Shown here: in pieces, positions 1 through 7,550 of the stretch
Numbering within the stretch: position 1 is the first letter of the stretch
Layout of the letters: each line of letters opens with the position of its first letter
Source of the DNA: Longivirga sp036510975
GTDB taxonomy: Bacteria > Actinomycetota > Actinomycetes > S36-B12 > CAIYMF01
DNA length: 26,058 bases
Reading direction: 5' to 3'
NCBI GenBank assembly: GCA_036510975.1
Contig: DATCCY010000098.1
Location: 1-26,058 of the forward strand
The notes under the pieces: generated by a model
The model's database searches: none
What the model was told of the DNA's origin: nothing
What the model saw: only the letters and a program-made list of their open reading frames with translations
Position numbers and translations under genes: made by a program

Positions 1-1
1 T

Positions 2-967
2 GCCTATCCCTACGAGGGCAACTACTCGACCTATCTGGAGAAGAAGGCCGAACGCCTCGAGGTCCAGGGCAAGAAAGACCAGAAGCTGCAGAGACGGCTC
101 AAGGAGGAGCTGGCCTGGGTGCGGTCGGGCGCCAAGGCCCGGCAGGCCAAGAGCAAGGCCCGGCTCGGGCGCTACGAGGAGATGGCCGCCGAAGCCGAGA
201 AGACCCGCAAGCTCGACTTCGAGGAGATCCAGATCCCGGCTCCGCCACGGTTGGGCAATCTCGTCGTCGAGGTCGAGCACCTGGACAAGGGTTACGACGG
301 TCGCGTGTTGATCAAGGACCTGTCGTTCACCCTGCCGCGTAACGGCATCGTCGGGGTGATCGGGCCCAACGGCGTCGGCAAGACCACGCTGTTCAAGACG
401 ATCGTCGGGCTGGAGCAGCCCGACAGCGGCGATGTGCGGGTCGGTGAGACCGTCAAACTGAGCTACGTCGACCAGAACCGCGGCGGCATCGACCCGGACA
501 AGAACCTCTGGGAGGTCGTGTCCGACGGGCTCGACTGGATCAAGGTCGGCCAGGTCGAGGTCCCGAGCCGCGCCTACGTCTCGGCATTCGGCTTCAAGGG
601 CCCGGACCAGCAGAAGCGGGCAGGAATCCTGTCCGGTGGCGAGCGCAACCGCCTCAACCTGGCGCTCACGCTCAAGCAGGGCGGCAACCTGCTCCTGCTC
701 GACGAGCCGACCAACGACCTCGACGTCGAGACCCTCGGGTCGCTGGAGAACGCGCTGCTCGAGTTCCCGGGCTGCGCGGTGATCACCTCGCACGACCGCT
801 GGTTCCTCGACCGGGTGGCGACGCACATCCTCGCCTACGAGGGTGACTCGAACTGGTTCTGGTTCGAGGGCAACTTCGAGTCGTACGAGAAGAACAAGGT
901 CGACCGGCTCGGCGCGGACGCCGCGCGCCCGCACCGGGCGACGTACCGCAAGCTCACCCGCGACTGA
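2..967 (+). CDS. ettA: Energy-dependent translational throttle protein EttA (ABC-F), 3' part
   Basis: The gene enters from the left edge with its reading frame open from base 2, so the first ABC domain is missing. EttA is a cytoplasmic ABC-F ATPase that binds the ribosomal E site and gates translation according to energy status. The visible part starts in the interdomain linker/arm (YEGNYSTYLEKKAERL, then a Lys/Arg-rich stretch). The second ABC domain follows, with Walker A GPNGVGKTT, signature LSGGERNRLNLALTL and Walker B LLLLDEPTNDLD followed by the SHDRWFLDR switch. The C-terminus (WFEGNFESYEKNK, RLGADA, PHRATYRKLTR) is the EttA-specific ending, which separates it from Uup or antibiotic-resistance ABC-F proteins. 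A GTG at 119 is internal, not the start. A thioesterase gene follows 12 bases after the stop. Confidence 0.95.
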   Translation, partial: AYPYEGNYSTYLEKKAERLEVQGKKDQKLQRRLKEELAWVRSGAKARQAKSKARLGRYEEMAAEAEKTRKLDFEEIQIPAPPRLGNLVVEVEHLDKGYDGRVLIKDLSFTLPRNGIVGVIGPNGVGKTTLFKTIVGLEQPDSGDVRVGETVKLSYVDQNRGGIDPDKNLWEVVSDGLDWIKVGQVEVPSRAYVSAFGFKGPDQQKRAGILSGGERNRLNLALTLKQGGNLLLLDEPTNDLDVETLGSLENALLEFPGCAVITSHDRWFLDRVATHILAYEGDSNWFWFEGNFESYEKNKVDRLGADAARPHRATYRKLTRD

Positions 968-979
968 CCGGGTCGCGAC

Positions 980-1405
980 GTGGCGCGCCGACGCTTCCTG
1001 CTCCAGGTCCGCACGACCGACCTGGACTGGCTCCAGCACGTCAACAACAGCATCTACGGCGACTACCTGCAGGAGGCGCGCGTCGACCTGTTCTCGACGT
1101 GGCGGGGCGCCACCCTCTCGCACCCTGAGCTGTCGATGGTCGTCGCGAACCTCGAGATCACCTACCAGCGGTCGGTGCACTTCCGTCCCGAGCCCATCGC
1201 GATCGACACCTGGACCGAGAAGGTCGGGCGTACGTCGTACACGCTGGCGCACGAGATCCGCGAGCCGGACTCCGGCGTCGTGTACGTCGTGGCGCGGTCG
1301 GTGCTCGTCCTGGTCGACAAGGCCACGGAGCGACCGACCCCGCTGTCCGACGAGCTGCGCGAGCACGTGCTCGCCTACGTCGACGAAGGCCCGTGGACGC
1401 CATGA
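980..1405 (+). CDS. Acyl-CoA thioesterase, hotdog fold (4HBT family)
   Basis: This 141-aa single-domain hotdog protein probably hydrolyses acyl-CoA thioesters in the cytoplasm; the substrate cannot be read from the sequence. The N-terminal motif TTDLDWLQHVNNSIYGDYLQEAR is the 4HBT signature, with the catalytic-region Asp about residue 13 and the HVNN turn before the central helix. YQRSVHFRPEPIAIDTW and the VYVVARSVLVLVD strand complete the fold. The length is typical. The start is GTG at 980, 12 bases after ettA, so the two are probably co-transcribed. The stop overlaps the next gene's ATG (ATGA at 1402-1405), which suggests translational coupling. From memory, M. tuberculosis has a similar ettA-thioesterase neighbourhood (Rv2477c/Rv2475c). 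Confidence 0.88.
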   Translation: MARRRFLLQVRTTDLDWLQHVNNSIYGDYLQEARVDLFSTWRGATLSHPELSMVVANLEITYQRSVHFRPEPIAIDTWTEKVGRTSYTLAHEIREPDSGVVYVVARSVLVLVDKATERPTPLSDELREHVLAYVDEGPWTP

Positions 1406-2058
1406 CGTCGATCCGGCTCGGCAAGGACGAGTCGCTGCACCTCGCGGCGTTCCTCGGCCGCATCGTCGGCTGGGACGAGCGCGCCGCGGTGCGGGTGCAG
1501 GCCCGCGGCGGAGTGGTCGGCGTCTACGCGCCGTGCCCGCTCGACGTCCTGGTCTTCGTCGCGCTGCCGATCGGGGCGCCGGTCGACGAGCCGATCGACA
1601 CCACCGTGTCGGCCGGCCGGCTGCGCGACGTGATCGGCGACGTCGCCCGTCTCGCGCCGGAGTCCGACGTCACCCTCCCCGATCCGGTGACGGGCTCGGC
1701 GTCGCTCGCGGTGCTGCCGCCGGCAGCACCGTGGTCGCCGGGGGAGCGCGGCATGGCGGGAGACGTCACCCCCAAGATCGACGCCGCCGTCGCGGCGTTC
1801 CGCGCCTCGGTCCCCGCGAGCGGCTCCTTCCATGCGGAGCTCGTCGCCGAGGCCACCTGGGACGCGCCCGGCTGGGGCGGACTGCCGATGCGTGCTCTGC
1901 ACGCGGCGCGGCTGCTCGGCTTCCTGACCCATCCGGGAGCCCGCATCGAGACCGCGACCATCAGCGGCTGGAAGCGCCTCGTCACGCCTGCCGGACAGGT
2001 CTTCGTCCGCAGCGCCGCCGGTCCCGCGCGCCTGCGCCTCGTCCCCACCAGCCGCTGA
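1402..2058 (+). CDS. Conserved actinobacterial protein of unknown function (Rv2474c-like)
   Basis: This is a 218-aa soluble protein with no signal peptide, membrane helix or motif I can assign. I chose ATG 1402 because it forms an ATGA overlap with the thioesterase stop; an in-frame GTG at 1393 would add three residues. The N-terminal half (SIRLGKDESLHLAAFLGRIV, then VVGVYAPCPLDVLVFVALPI) looks alpha/beta. It is followed by a strand-rich middle and a C-terminal WDAPGWGGLPMRALHAARLLGFL segment. By position and length it probably corresponds to Rv2474c of M. tuberculosis, which I recall as about 217 aa beside the same thioesterase; this is inference from synteny. Codon use is normal for the window. 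Confidence 0.75.
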   Translation: MTSIRLGKDESLHLAAFLGRIVGWDERAAVRVQARGGVVGVYAPCPLDVLVFVALPIGAPVDEPIDTTVSAGRLRDVIGDVARLAPESDVTLPDPVTGSASLAVLPPAAPWSPGERGMAGDVTPKIDAAVAAFRASVPASGSFHAELVAEATWDAPGWGGLPMRALHAARLLGFLTHPGARIETATISGWKRLVTPAGQVFVRSAAGPARLRLVPTSR

Positions 2059-2062
2059 GCCG

Positions 2063-2077
2063 CTGAGCAGTGCTCAG
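2063..2077. terminator. Short hairpin between convergent genes
   Basis: CTGAGC at 2063-2068 and GCTCAG at 2072-2077 form a six-base stem with a three-base loop. It lies between the stop of the 218-aa protein and the convergent marR-type gene, whose stop codon it overlaps. There is no T-run, so termination is only plausible. Confidence 0.3.
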
Positions 2078-2517
2078 TCCTCCGCCAAGGACTCGAAGGC
2101 GTCGAGGGCGCCCGCGAGCGCGGCACGCTGCTCGGCGGTGAGGCGCTCGAGGCGCGTGGCGACAATCTCGGCACGGTCGCGGCGCACACCGTCGAGGAGA
2201 CGACGACCCGCGGTCGTGATCTCCAGCCACGACGAGCGCCGGTCGTCGGCATCGGTGCTGCGTGCGGCGTAGCCCTCGTCCTCGAGGACCGACACGATGC
2301 GCGAGAGCGTGGCCGGAGTGACGCCCTCGTGGCGGGCGAGGTCGCCGAGCCGGATCGGGCCGCACCGCTCCACTGTCACCAGCGCCGCGATGCTGCTCGC
2401 ACCGATCGGGAGGGCGAGATCGCGTCGCGTCGCGCGGGTGAGGCGTGCGAGTGCGTCGCCGAGCCGTACGGCGTCGACGTCCCGGCTCGTGCGCTGCCGT
2501 GCGGTCGCCGCGCTCAT
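2074..2517 (-). CDS. MarR-family transcriptional regulator
   Basis: This 147-aa winged-helix DNA-binding protein probably acts as a homodimeric ligand-responsive repressor of the neighbouring exporter. The core LGDLARHEGVTPATLSRIVSVLEDEGYAAR is the MarR recognition helix and wing approach, and STDADDRRSSWLEITTAGRRLL is the diagnostic DxRxxxxxLT wing. Flanking helices form the dimer interface. The length matches the family. Its ATG (2515-2517) overlaps the exporter stop by four bases, so exporter and regulator are translated from one transcript and the regulator probably controls its own operon through the palindrome at 4389-4410. The inducing compound is unknown. Confidence 0.92.
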   Translation of the reverse strand: MSAATARQRTSRDVDAVRLGDALARLTRATRRDLALPIGASSIAALVTVERCGPIRLGDLARHEGVTPATLSRIVSVLEDEGYAARSTDADDRRSSWLEITTAGRRLLDGVRRDRAEIVATRLERLTAEQRAALAGALDAFESLAED

Positions 2518-4370
2518 GAGGCGTCCTCAGGAGCCGTCGGAAAGCCGAGCGCGTGCGCGAGCGGACCGACGCTGTCGTCAGCCGGCTCGCCCTCGAGCGC
2601 GGCGTAGGACTCGGGCTCCTCGCCGAGGCGCTCACCGGCGTCGGGGTGCGAGCGCTCGTCGTCCGGGCGCTTGCCCGCGAACCAGCTCGCGATCGCGGCG
2701 ACTACCATCATGAGCGCCGAGATCGCGAACACGAGGACGAGCCCGGCGTGGAACGGGTCGGAGATGAGCGCGGGGAAGAAGTCGTTGCCGGTCAGGTTCG
2801 CGACGTTCGACGCCGGGAGCGAGGACAGCACTCCGGTGGGGCCGAGAAGGGCGGCGATCGGGTTGATCCCGAGGAACGCCGCGAACAGGATCCCGACCGG
2901 GGGCAGGCCCGCGAGGTTGTCGGCCACCCCCGACGGGACGCCCTGCGCGATCAGCCCTCCCGACAGGGTGCCCGGCAGCGTGTTCGCCAGGCCGACGACC
3001 ATGAGCGAGAAGAACACGCCGATGGACAGTGCCGACCCGGAGTTGAAGAAGGTCATCCGCATGCCCGACGCGACGCCGCGCTGTGCCGGGGGGACCGCGT
3101 TCATGACGACGGCGGCGTTGGGGGAGCTGAACATCCCGCTGCCGACGCCGTTGAGGAACGTGAGGAACGCGAAGGCCGGGTAGGGGAAGTCGACCGGCAG
3201 GAGCATCAGCCCGAACAGCGAGAGCGCAGTGATCAGCGCCCCACTGACGGCGAAGCGGCGCGCGCCGTAGCGGTCGCTGAGGAAGCCGGAGAGCGGTCCG
3301 GCGGCGAGGAACCCCACGGTGAGGGGGAGCAGGAAGATCGAGGCCCACAACGGTGTGCTCTCGAAGGAGTAGCCGCGCCGCGGCAGCCAGATGCCCTGCA
3401 GCCAGATGATGAGGATGAACTGCAGGCCGCCGCGCGAGATCGAGGCCAGGAGGCCCGCCAGGTTGCCGAGCGAGAAGGCTCGGATGCCGAACAGGGACAG
3501 CGCGAACATGGGCTCGGGGGTGCGTGACTCGACCAGGACGAAGAGTGCGAGCATCGCCGCCCCGGCCACGATCGCGCTGACGACCCACGGGTTCGTCCAG
3601 CCCATCGTGGATCCGCCGTAGGGCTGCATGCCGTAGGTCACGCCGGCGATGATCAGGCCGAGGCCGAGCGCGAAGGACAGGTTGCCCGGCACGTCGAGCC
3701 GGCCCTTGTGCCGTGCCCCCACCTCGTGCAGCGAGAGGTAGGACCAGATCGCGCCGACGACGCCGAACGGCACGCTCACCCAGAACACCGCGCGCCAGTG
3801 CCACTGGGAGAGCACACCGCCGATCACGAGGCCGAGGAACGAGCCCGCGATGGCCGCGACCTGGTTGATGCCGAGCGCCGTACCGCGCTGGTGCAGCGGG
3901 AAGGCGTCGGTGAGGATCGCGGTGGCGTTGGCCATGAGCATCGCCGCGCCGACTGCCTGCACCGCCCGGAAGGCGATGAGCCACAGGGCACCGGCCGAGC
4001 CGTCCCACGGGACGAGCGAGAGGGCGATGGACGACAGCGCGAACACGAAGAAGCCGAGGTTGTAGATGCGCACGCGACCGTAGATGTCGCCGAGGCGGCC
4101 GAAGGTCACCACGAGTGCGGCCGTCACGAGCAGGAACCCGAGCAGCATCCAGAGCAGGTAGCTCACGTTGGCGGGGTCGAGCGGGTTCAGCCCGATGCCG
4201 CGGAAGATCGCGGGCAGGGAGATCAGCACGATGGAGGCGTTGACCGTCGCCATCGTCATGCCGAGCGTGGTGTTCGACAGCGCGACCCACTTGTAGCGCG
4301 GGTGGTCCTTGTGGACCCGGCCGAAGCCGGCTGCCGTCGCCGTCGTCGGGCCGGGCGAGTGCTCCGTCAT
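2514..4370 (-). CDS. MFS transporter, DHA2 (14-TMS) drug exporter type
   Basis: This 618-aa membrane protein is a probable proton-driven efflux pump for drugs or toxic metabolites. The N-terminal half holds helices from about residue 28 (KWVALSNTTLGMTMATVNASIVLISLP) and the motif-A loop GRLGDIYGRVRIYNLG between helices 2 and 3. The motif-C-like GINQVAAIAGSFLGLVIGG lies in helix 5. About 14 hydrophobic segments can be counted, as expected for DHA2. The C-terminal ~60 residues are acidic and hydrophilic (cytoplasmic tail). The protein is somewhat longer than the usual 450-550 aa because of an extended loop about residues 460-520 and the tail. The start is ATG 4370, with GGAGGATG upstream as ribosome-binding site. 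It is co-transcribed with the downstream MarR gene. Confidence 0.92.
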   Translation of the reverse strand: MTEHSPGPTTATAAGFGRVHKDHPRYKWVALSNTTLGMTMATVNASIVLISLPAIFRGIGLNPLDPANVSYLLWMLLGFLLVTAALVVTFGRLGDIYGRVRIYNLGFFVFALSSIALSLVPWDGSAGALWLIAFRAVQAVGAAMLMANATAILTDAFPLHQRGTALGINQVAAIAGSFLGLVIGGVLSQWHWRAVFWVSVPFGVVGAIWSYLSLHEVGARHKGRLDVPGNLSFALGLGLIIAGVTYGMQPYGGSTMGWTNPWVVSAIVAGAAMLALFVLVESRTPEPMFALSLFGIRAFSLGNLAGLLASISRGGLQFILIIWLQGIWLPRRGYSFESTPLWASIFLLPLTVGFLAAGPLSGFLSDRYGARRFAVSGALITALSLFGLMLLPVDFPYPAFAFLTFLNGVGSGMFSSPNAAVVMNAVPPAQRGVASGMRMTFFNSGSALSIGVFFSLMVVGLANTLPGTLSGGLIAQGVPSGVADNLAGLPPVGILFAAFLGINPIAALLGPTGVLSSLPASNVANLTGNDFFPALISDPFHAGLVLVFAISALMMVVAAIASWFAGKRPDDERSHPDAGERLGEEPESYAALEGEPADDSVGPLAHALGFPTAPEDAS

Positions 4371-4388
4371 GCCCGCATCCTCCGCGAA

Positions 4389-4410
4389 TTAGTTGCCTCG
4401 TGCAAACTAA
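4389..4410. promoter_or_regulatory. Probable MarR operator upstream of the exporter
   Basis: Left arm TTAGTTGC (4389-4396) and right arm GCAAACTAA (4402-4410) form an inverted repeat with a five-base spacer and one extra A in the right arm. TAGTTGC/GCAACTA-type palindromes are a common actinobacterial MarR site. It lies 19 bases before the exporter start and overlaps TAATTC, a possible minus-strand -10 (4385-4390). Repressor binding there would block transcription of both genes. Confidence 0.6.
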
Positions 4411-4456
4411 ATGTCCTTCGACGACGCGCGGGAGGAGCGACGGGTCGCGGCGCAGC

Positions 4457-5512
4457 TCAGCGAGCGCGTCGCGGCGGTGCGGTCGACTCGCGCACCAGGA
4501 CGTGCGGCGTGCGAGGCGCGCTGCGCACCTTCGAGCCCTCGATGAGGCCCAGCGCCATGCGCGCCGCGGTGCGACCCTGCTCGCGCAGGTCCTGCGCCAC
4601 GGTGGTGAGGGGCGGGCGGCTGTGGGCGGACTCGTCGATGTCGTCGAACCCGATCACCGACAGGCCCCCGGGCACGTCGATCCCGAGCTCGGCGGCCGCG
4701 GACAGCACGCCGAGGGCGAGCACGTCGCTCACCGCGAACACCGCTGTCGGCGGCTTGCGGCGCGTCAGGAGCTCGCGCGCGGCCGCGGCGCCGGCTTCGG
4801 TGCTGTTGGTGGTGGCGTCCACGACCGCGACCGTCTCCGGCTCGACGCCGGCTTCCCCCGCGCGCTCGAGGAACCCGACGACCCGCTGGGCGAAGCCGCG
4901 ACGCACCCGCACCACCAGGTCGACCGGCTGCACCGGCATGTCCTCCGGGAGCGCCACGATTCCCAGCCGCCGGTGCCCGAGGGCGGTGAGGTGGTCGGCC
5001 GCGAGGGCCGCCGCCGCCGCGTTGTCGATGCCGACGTAGGGCACGCCGGCCAGGCGGGGCGACCCCGAGGACACGAACGGCAGACGGCGGGACCGCACCG
5101 CCTGGACGACCGGGTCGTCCTCCCAGATCGAGGAGACGATGAACGCGTCGACGATGGCCCCGCGGACCAGAGCACCGTCGCGGTCGGCGTCGGCGGGGAG
5201 CAGGAGCATCGCCATCCCCGCGGCCGACATCTCGTCGGCGACGCCTCGCAGGAACTGGACGAGCCCCGGGTCGGTGAAGGCGTACGTGAGGTTCTCGGTC
5301 AGAAGCACACCCACCGTTCCCGCTCGACCGCGGCGCAACGAGCGGCCGGCGGGGTCGGGGCCGCCGTAGCCGAGCTCGGCCGCGACGGCGAGGACGCGCT
5401 CCCGGGTGGCGGCGGAGAGCTGGTCGGGGCGGTTGTAGGCGTTCGACACCGTCATCCGGGAGACGCCGGCGGCCTCGGCGACGGTGTCCAGGGTCGGGCG
5501 GGAGGTCGTCAT
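4457..5512 (-). CDS. LacI-family transcriptional regulator
   Basis: This 351-aa sugar-responsive repressor has an N-terminal HTH (TLDTVAEAAGVSRMTVSNAYN) and hinge (TRERVLAVAAELGY). A periplasmic-binding-protein-like effector domain follows, from GTVGVLLTENL to the C-terminal PLTTVAQDLREQGRTAA motif. I chose ATG 5512 because GAGGGGGTG lies 10-18 bases upstream; the frame extends to 5593, but that would put the start upstream of the predicted promoter. It is divergent from the PQ-loop transporter gene across a 107-base promoter region containing a CG-centred palindrome, so it probably represses both itself and that gene. The effector is not readable; the context (PQ-loop protein, alpha-glucosidase) suggests a sugar. 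Confidence 0.92.
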   Translation of the reverse strand: MTTSRPTLDTVAEAAGVSRMTVSNAYNRPDQLSAATRERVLAVAAELGYGGPDPAGRSLRRGRAGTVGVLLTENLTYAFTDPGLVQFLRGVADEMSAAGMAMLLLPADADRDGALVRGAIVDAFIVSSIWEDDPVVQAVRSRRLPFVSSGSPRLAGVPYVGIDNAAAAALAADHLTALGHRRLGIVALPEDMPVQPVDLVVRVRRGFAQRVVGFLERAGEAGVEPETVAVVDATTNSTEAGAAAARELLTRRKPPTAVFAVSDVLALGVLSAAAELGIDVPGGLSVIGFDDIDESAHSRPPLTTVAQDLREQGRTAARMALGLIEGSKVRSAPRTPHVLVRESTAPPRRAR

Positions 5513-5560
5513 GGCGCAGGTCACCCCCTCGATCGGGCATTCCTCGGTTGTGTGGTTCGT

Positions 5561-5596
5561 TACCGGTACTGTATCGTTCCAGTCTGTATCCATAAA
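5561..5596 (-). promoter_or_regulatory. lacI-type gene promoter with CG-centred palindrome
   Basis: Reading the minus strand, TTTATG (5591-5596) and TACAGT (5568-5573) are separated by 17 bases, a reasonable -35/-10 pair for the regulator gene. TACCGGTA (5561-5568) is an 8-base perfect palindrome with the central CG typical of LacI-family operators, and it touches the -10. CTGTATC also occurs twice, at 5569-5575 and 5584-5590. Binding here could repress both divergent genes. This is inferred from sequence only. Confidence 0.5.
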
Positions 5597-5619
5597 GATC
5601 GTCGAAGGAAGCCTCCGCG

Positions 5620-6243
5620 GTGACCAGCCACACCCTCGCCCTGACCATCGCCTACGCCGCGTCCGTGCTCGGCGTCGCCTCCGTCGTCCCGCAGATCCTG
5701 CGGACGATCCGCCACCCGCACATGGCGGGAGTGGCGCCGCTGTCCTACGCCGTCTCGATCCTCGCGTGCACCGGCTTCATGATCTACGGCCTGCGCGCCG
5801 ACGTCATGCCGCAGATCCCGGGCAACGTCCTGCTGGTGTCGGGGTCGATCGCGATCGTCCTGCTGGTGCCGAGCCGACTGTCGGTGCCGCGTCGCGCGCT
5901 GCTGCTGGCGCTGGCCGTGACGGCTGTCGCGCTGATGTCCTTCCGGGTGCCGGTCGAGGCCGCCGGCTTCCTGGCCTTCGGGATAAGCCTGTTCTCCGCG
6001 TGGCCGCAGGTCGTCACGACGCTGCGCGGCACGAGCGAGGCCGCCGGCGTATCGCTGACCACGTTCGGCCTGCGCCTCGGCGCCGGCCTGGGCTGGCTCG
6101 CCTACGCCGTCATCGCTCACGACGTCCCCGTCATCTTCAGCGCCACCGTCATGACCGGCACCACGCTCATGGTGCTGGCCGTCGAGTCGGCGCGCCGCAC
6201 CGAGCCGCTGCTCGAGGAGATCCCCGTCCTCGAGCCCGCCTGA
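5620..6243 (+). CDS. PQ-loop membrane protein with two repeats (SWEET-like, 3-1-3 helices)
   Basis: This 207-aa integral membrane protein has about seven hydrophobic helices. Two PQ motifs sit at equivalent places: VPQILRTIR (Pro24-Gln25) at the end of helix 1 and WPQVVTTLR (Pro129-Gln130) at the end of helix 5. Each is followed by a GV-containing loop (GVAPLSY, GVSLTTF) before the next helix. This gives two three-helix bundles joined by a linker helix (about residues 92-108), the layout of eukaryotic SWEETs; bacterial SemiSWEETs are usually single bundles of about 90 aa. Family members facilitate sugar movement, and divergence from a LacI regulator supports that, but other PQ-loop proteins carry amino acids or have no known substrate. 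The start is GTG 5620, with GAAGGAAG about eight bases upstream. Confidence 0.8.
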   Translation: MTSHTLALTIAYAASVLGVASVVPQILRTIRHPHMAGVAPLSYAVSILACTGFMIYGLRADVMPQIPGNVLLVSGSIAIVLLVPSRLSVPRRALLLALAVTAVALMSFRVPVEAAGFLAFGISLFSAWPQVVTTLRGTSEAAGVSLTTFGLRLGAGLGWLAYAVIAHDVPVIFSATVMTGTTLMVLAVESARRTEPLLEEIPVLEPA

Positions 6244-6263
6244 CCCGACGGGACGGTCGTGCC

Positions 6264-7550
6264 TCAGCCCGTCAGCACCGGATCGCGCTCCTCAGCGGCC
6301 AGGAGTGCCAGGCCTGGCGGGATCGCGAGCACCATGGCCGCGGCGATGACCGCTAGCACTCCGGTGCTCCACCAGGCGATGTCATACGAACCGGTGCTCT
6401 GCCGGATCCAGCCGGCGAGGCCGGCCGAGACGCCCGCGCCGATCATGTGCGCGGCGTATACCCAGCCGAACACGACGCTCGAGCGTTGGAGCCCGAAGCA
6501 CTCACGGCACAGCGCCATCGTGGGCGGGACGGTGGCCGCCCAGTCCAGTCCGTAGAGGACGACGAAGAAGAACATCGGCGCCTGCACTGTCGGTGCCCAG
6601 ACCAGATGGACGATGAGCAGCGAGACGCCGCGCAGGCCGTAGTAGACGAACAGCAGGTACCGAGGGTCGTAGCGGTCGGTGAACCAGCCTGAGCCGATGA
6701 CCCCGACGAGGTCGAAGAGGCCGACGAACGCGAGCAGCGCCGCGGCCGAGGTGGGCGGCAGCCCGTGGTCGTGCGCGGCCGGGATGAAGTGCGTGCCGAT
6801 CAGCCCGTTGGTCGACCAGCCGCAGATGAAGAACGTGACGAACAGCAGCCAGAAGGCGCGGGTGCGCGAGGCCTCGCGCAGGCGGATCATCGCCACCTTC
6901 GCAGGGCCGGCACCGCCGTCGTGCAGCGCGGCCGGCTCGGTCCAGCCCGCAGGGGCGCCGTAGGGCAGGACGCCGACCTCGGAGGGACGCTCGCGCAGGA
7001 CGAGCAGCACGAGCGGGACGATGAGCAGCGCGACGGCCGAGAGCAGGAGGGACGCGGTGCGCCAGCCGTGCTCGGTCGACAGCCGCGCGAGCGTCGGCAG
7101 GAACAGCAGCTGACCTGTCGCCGACCCGGCGGAGAAGATGCCGGTGACGAGCCCGCGTCGCTGGACGAACCAGCGGTTGGCCACGATCGAGCCGAGCACC
7201 AGCGCGAGGCACCCGGCACCGACGCCGAGGAACACTCCCCAGAACAGGATCAGCTGCCACGGTTGCGAGATGACCGTGATGAGCGCCATGCCGAGGGCGA
7301 GCAGCACGAGCGCACCGGCGACCACCCGGCGTACACCGAAGGCCTCCATCAGGGCCGCGCCGAACGGCGCGACGAGGCCGTAGAGCAGGAAGTTCACCGT
7401 GACGGCGAACGACACCGTGCCCAGGGACCAGCCGAACTCAGCCGAGATCGGCTCGATGAACACTCCGGTGCTCGACCGGAACGCCGCCGCCGAGACGAGC
7501 GCGAGGAACGTGACGGCGGCGACGAGCCAGGCGCGGTGGCGCCAGGTCAC
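6264..7550 (-). CDS. MFS transporter, 12-TMS (monocarboxylate/OFA-like)
   Basis: This 428-aa, 12-helix major facilitator has WRHRAWLVAAVTFLALVSAAAFRSSTGVFIEPISAEFGWS at the N-terminus, typical of MCT/OFA-like carriers with the short extracellular loop before GWS. MEAFGVRRVVAGALVLL is the loop 2-3 motif, and WFVQRRGLVTGIFSAGSATGQLLFLPTLARL is the helix 4-5 region of that subgroup. Substrates in this group are often small carboxylates, but I cannot assign one. I chose GTG 7550 because GTGA overlaps the alpha-glucosidase stop; a GTG at 7571 would add seven residues and a 25-base overlap. It is the last gene of a glbO-glucosidase-MFS operon. Confidence 0.85.
   Translation of the reverse strand: MTWRHRAWLVAAVTFLALVSAAAFRSSTGVFIEPISAEFGWSLGTVSFAVTVNFLLYGLVAPFGAALMEAFGVRRVVAGALVLLALGMALITVISQPWQLILFWGVFLGVGAGCLALVLGSIVANRWFVQRRGLVTGIFSAGSATGQLLFLPTLARLSTEHGWRTASLLLSAVALLIVPLVLLVLRERPSEVGVLPYGAPAGWTEPAALHDGGAGPAKVAMIRLREASRTRAFWLLFVTFFICGWSTNGLIGTHFIPAAHDHGLPPTSAAALLAFVGLFDLVGVIGSGWFTDRYDPRYLLFVYYGLRGVSLLIVHLVWAPTVQAPMFFFVVLYGLDWAATVPPTMALCRECFGLQRSSVVFGWVYAAHMIGAGVSAGLAGWIRQSTGSYDIAWWSTGVLAVIAAAMVLAIPPGLALLAAEERDPVLTG

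Noticed and set aside
843..2066. Long Arg/Ser/Thr-rich open frame on + across the thioesterase and the unknown protein
   Set aside because: It is a frame shadow: extreme Arg/Thr/Ser composition, and both underlying genes have family motifs or coupled starts in other frames.
6247..6273. GACGGG/CCCGTC hairpin between the PQ-loop gene and the MFS gene as a terminator
   Set aside because: Six-base stem with a 15-base loop that also invades the MFS stop codon; too weak to call.
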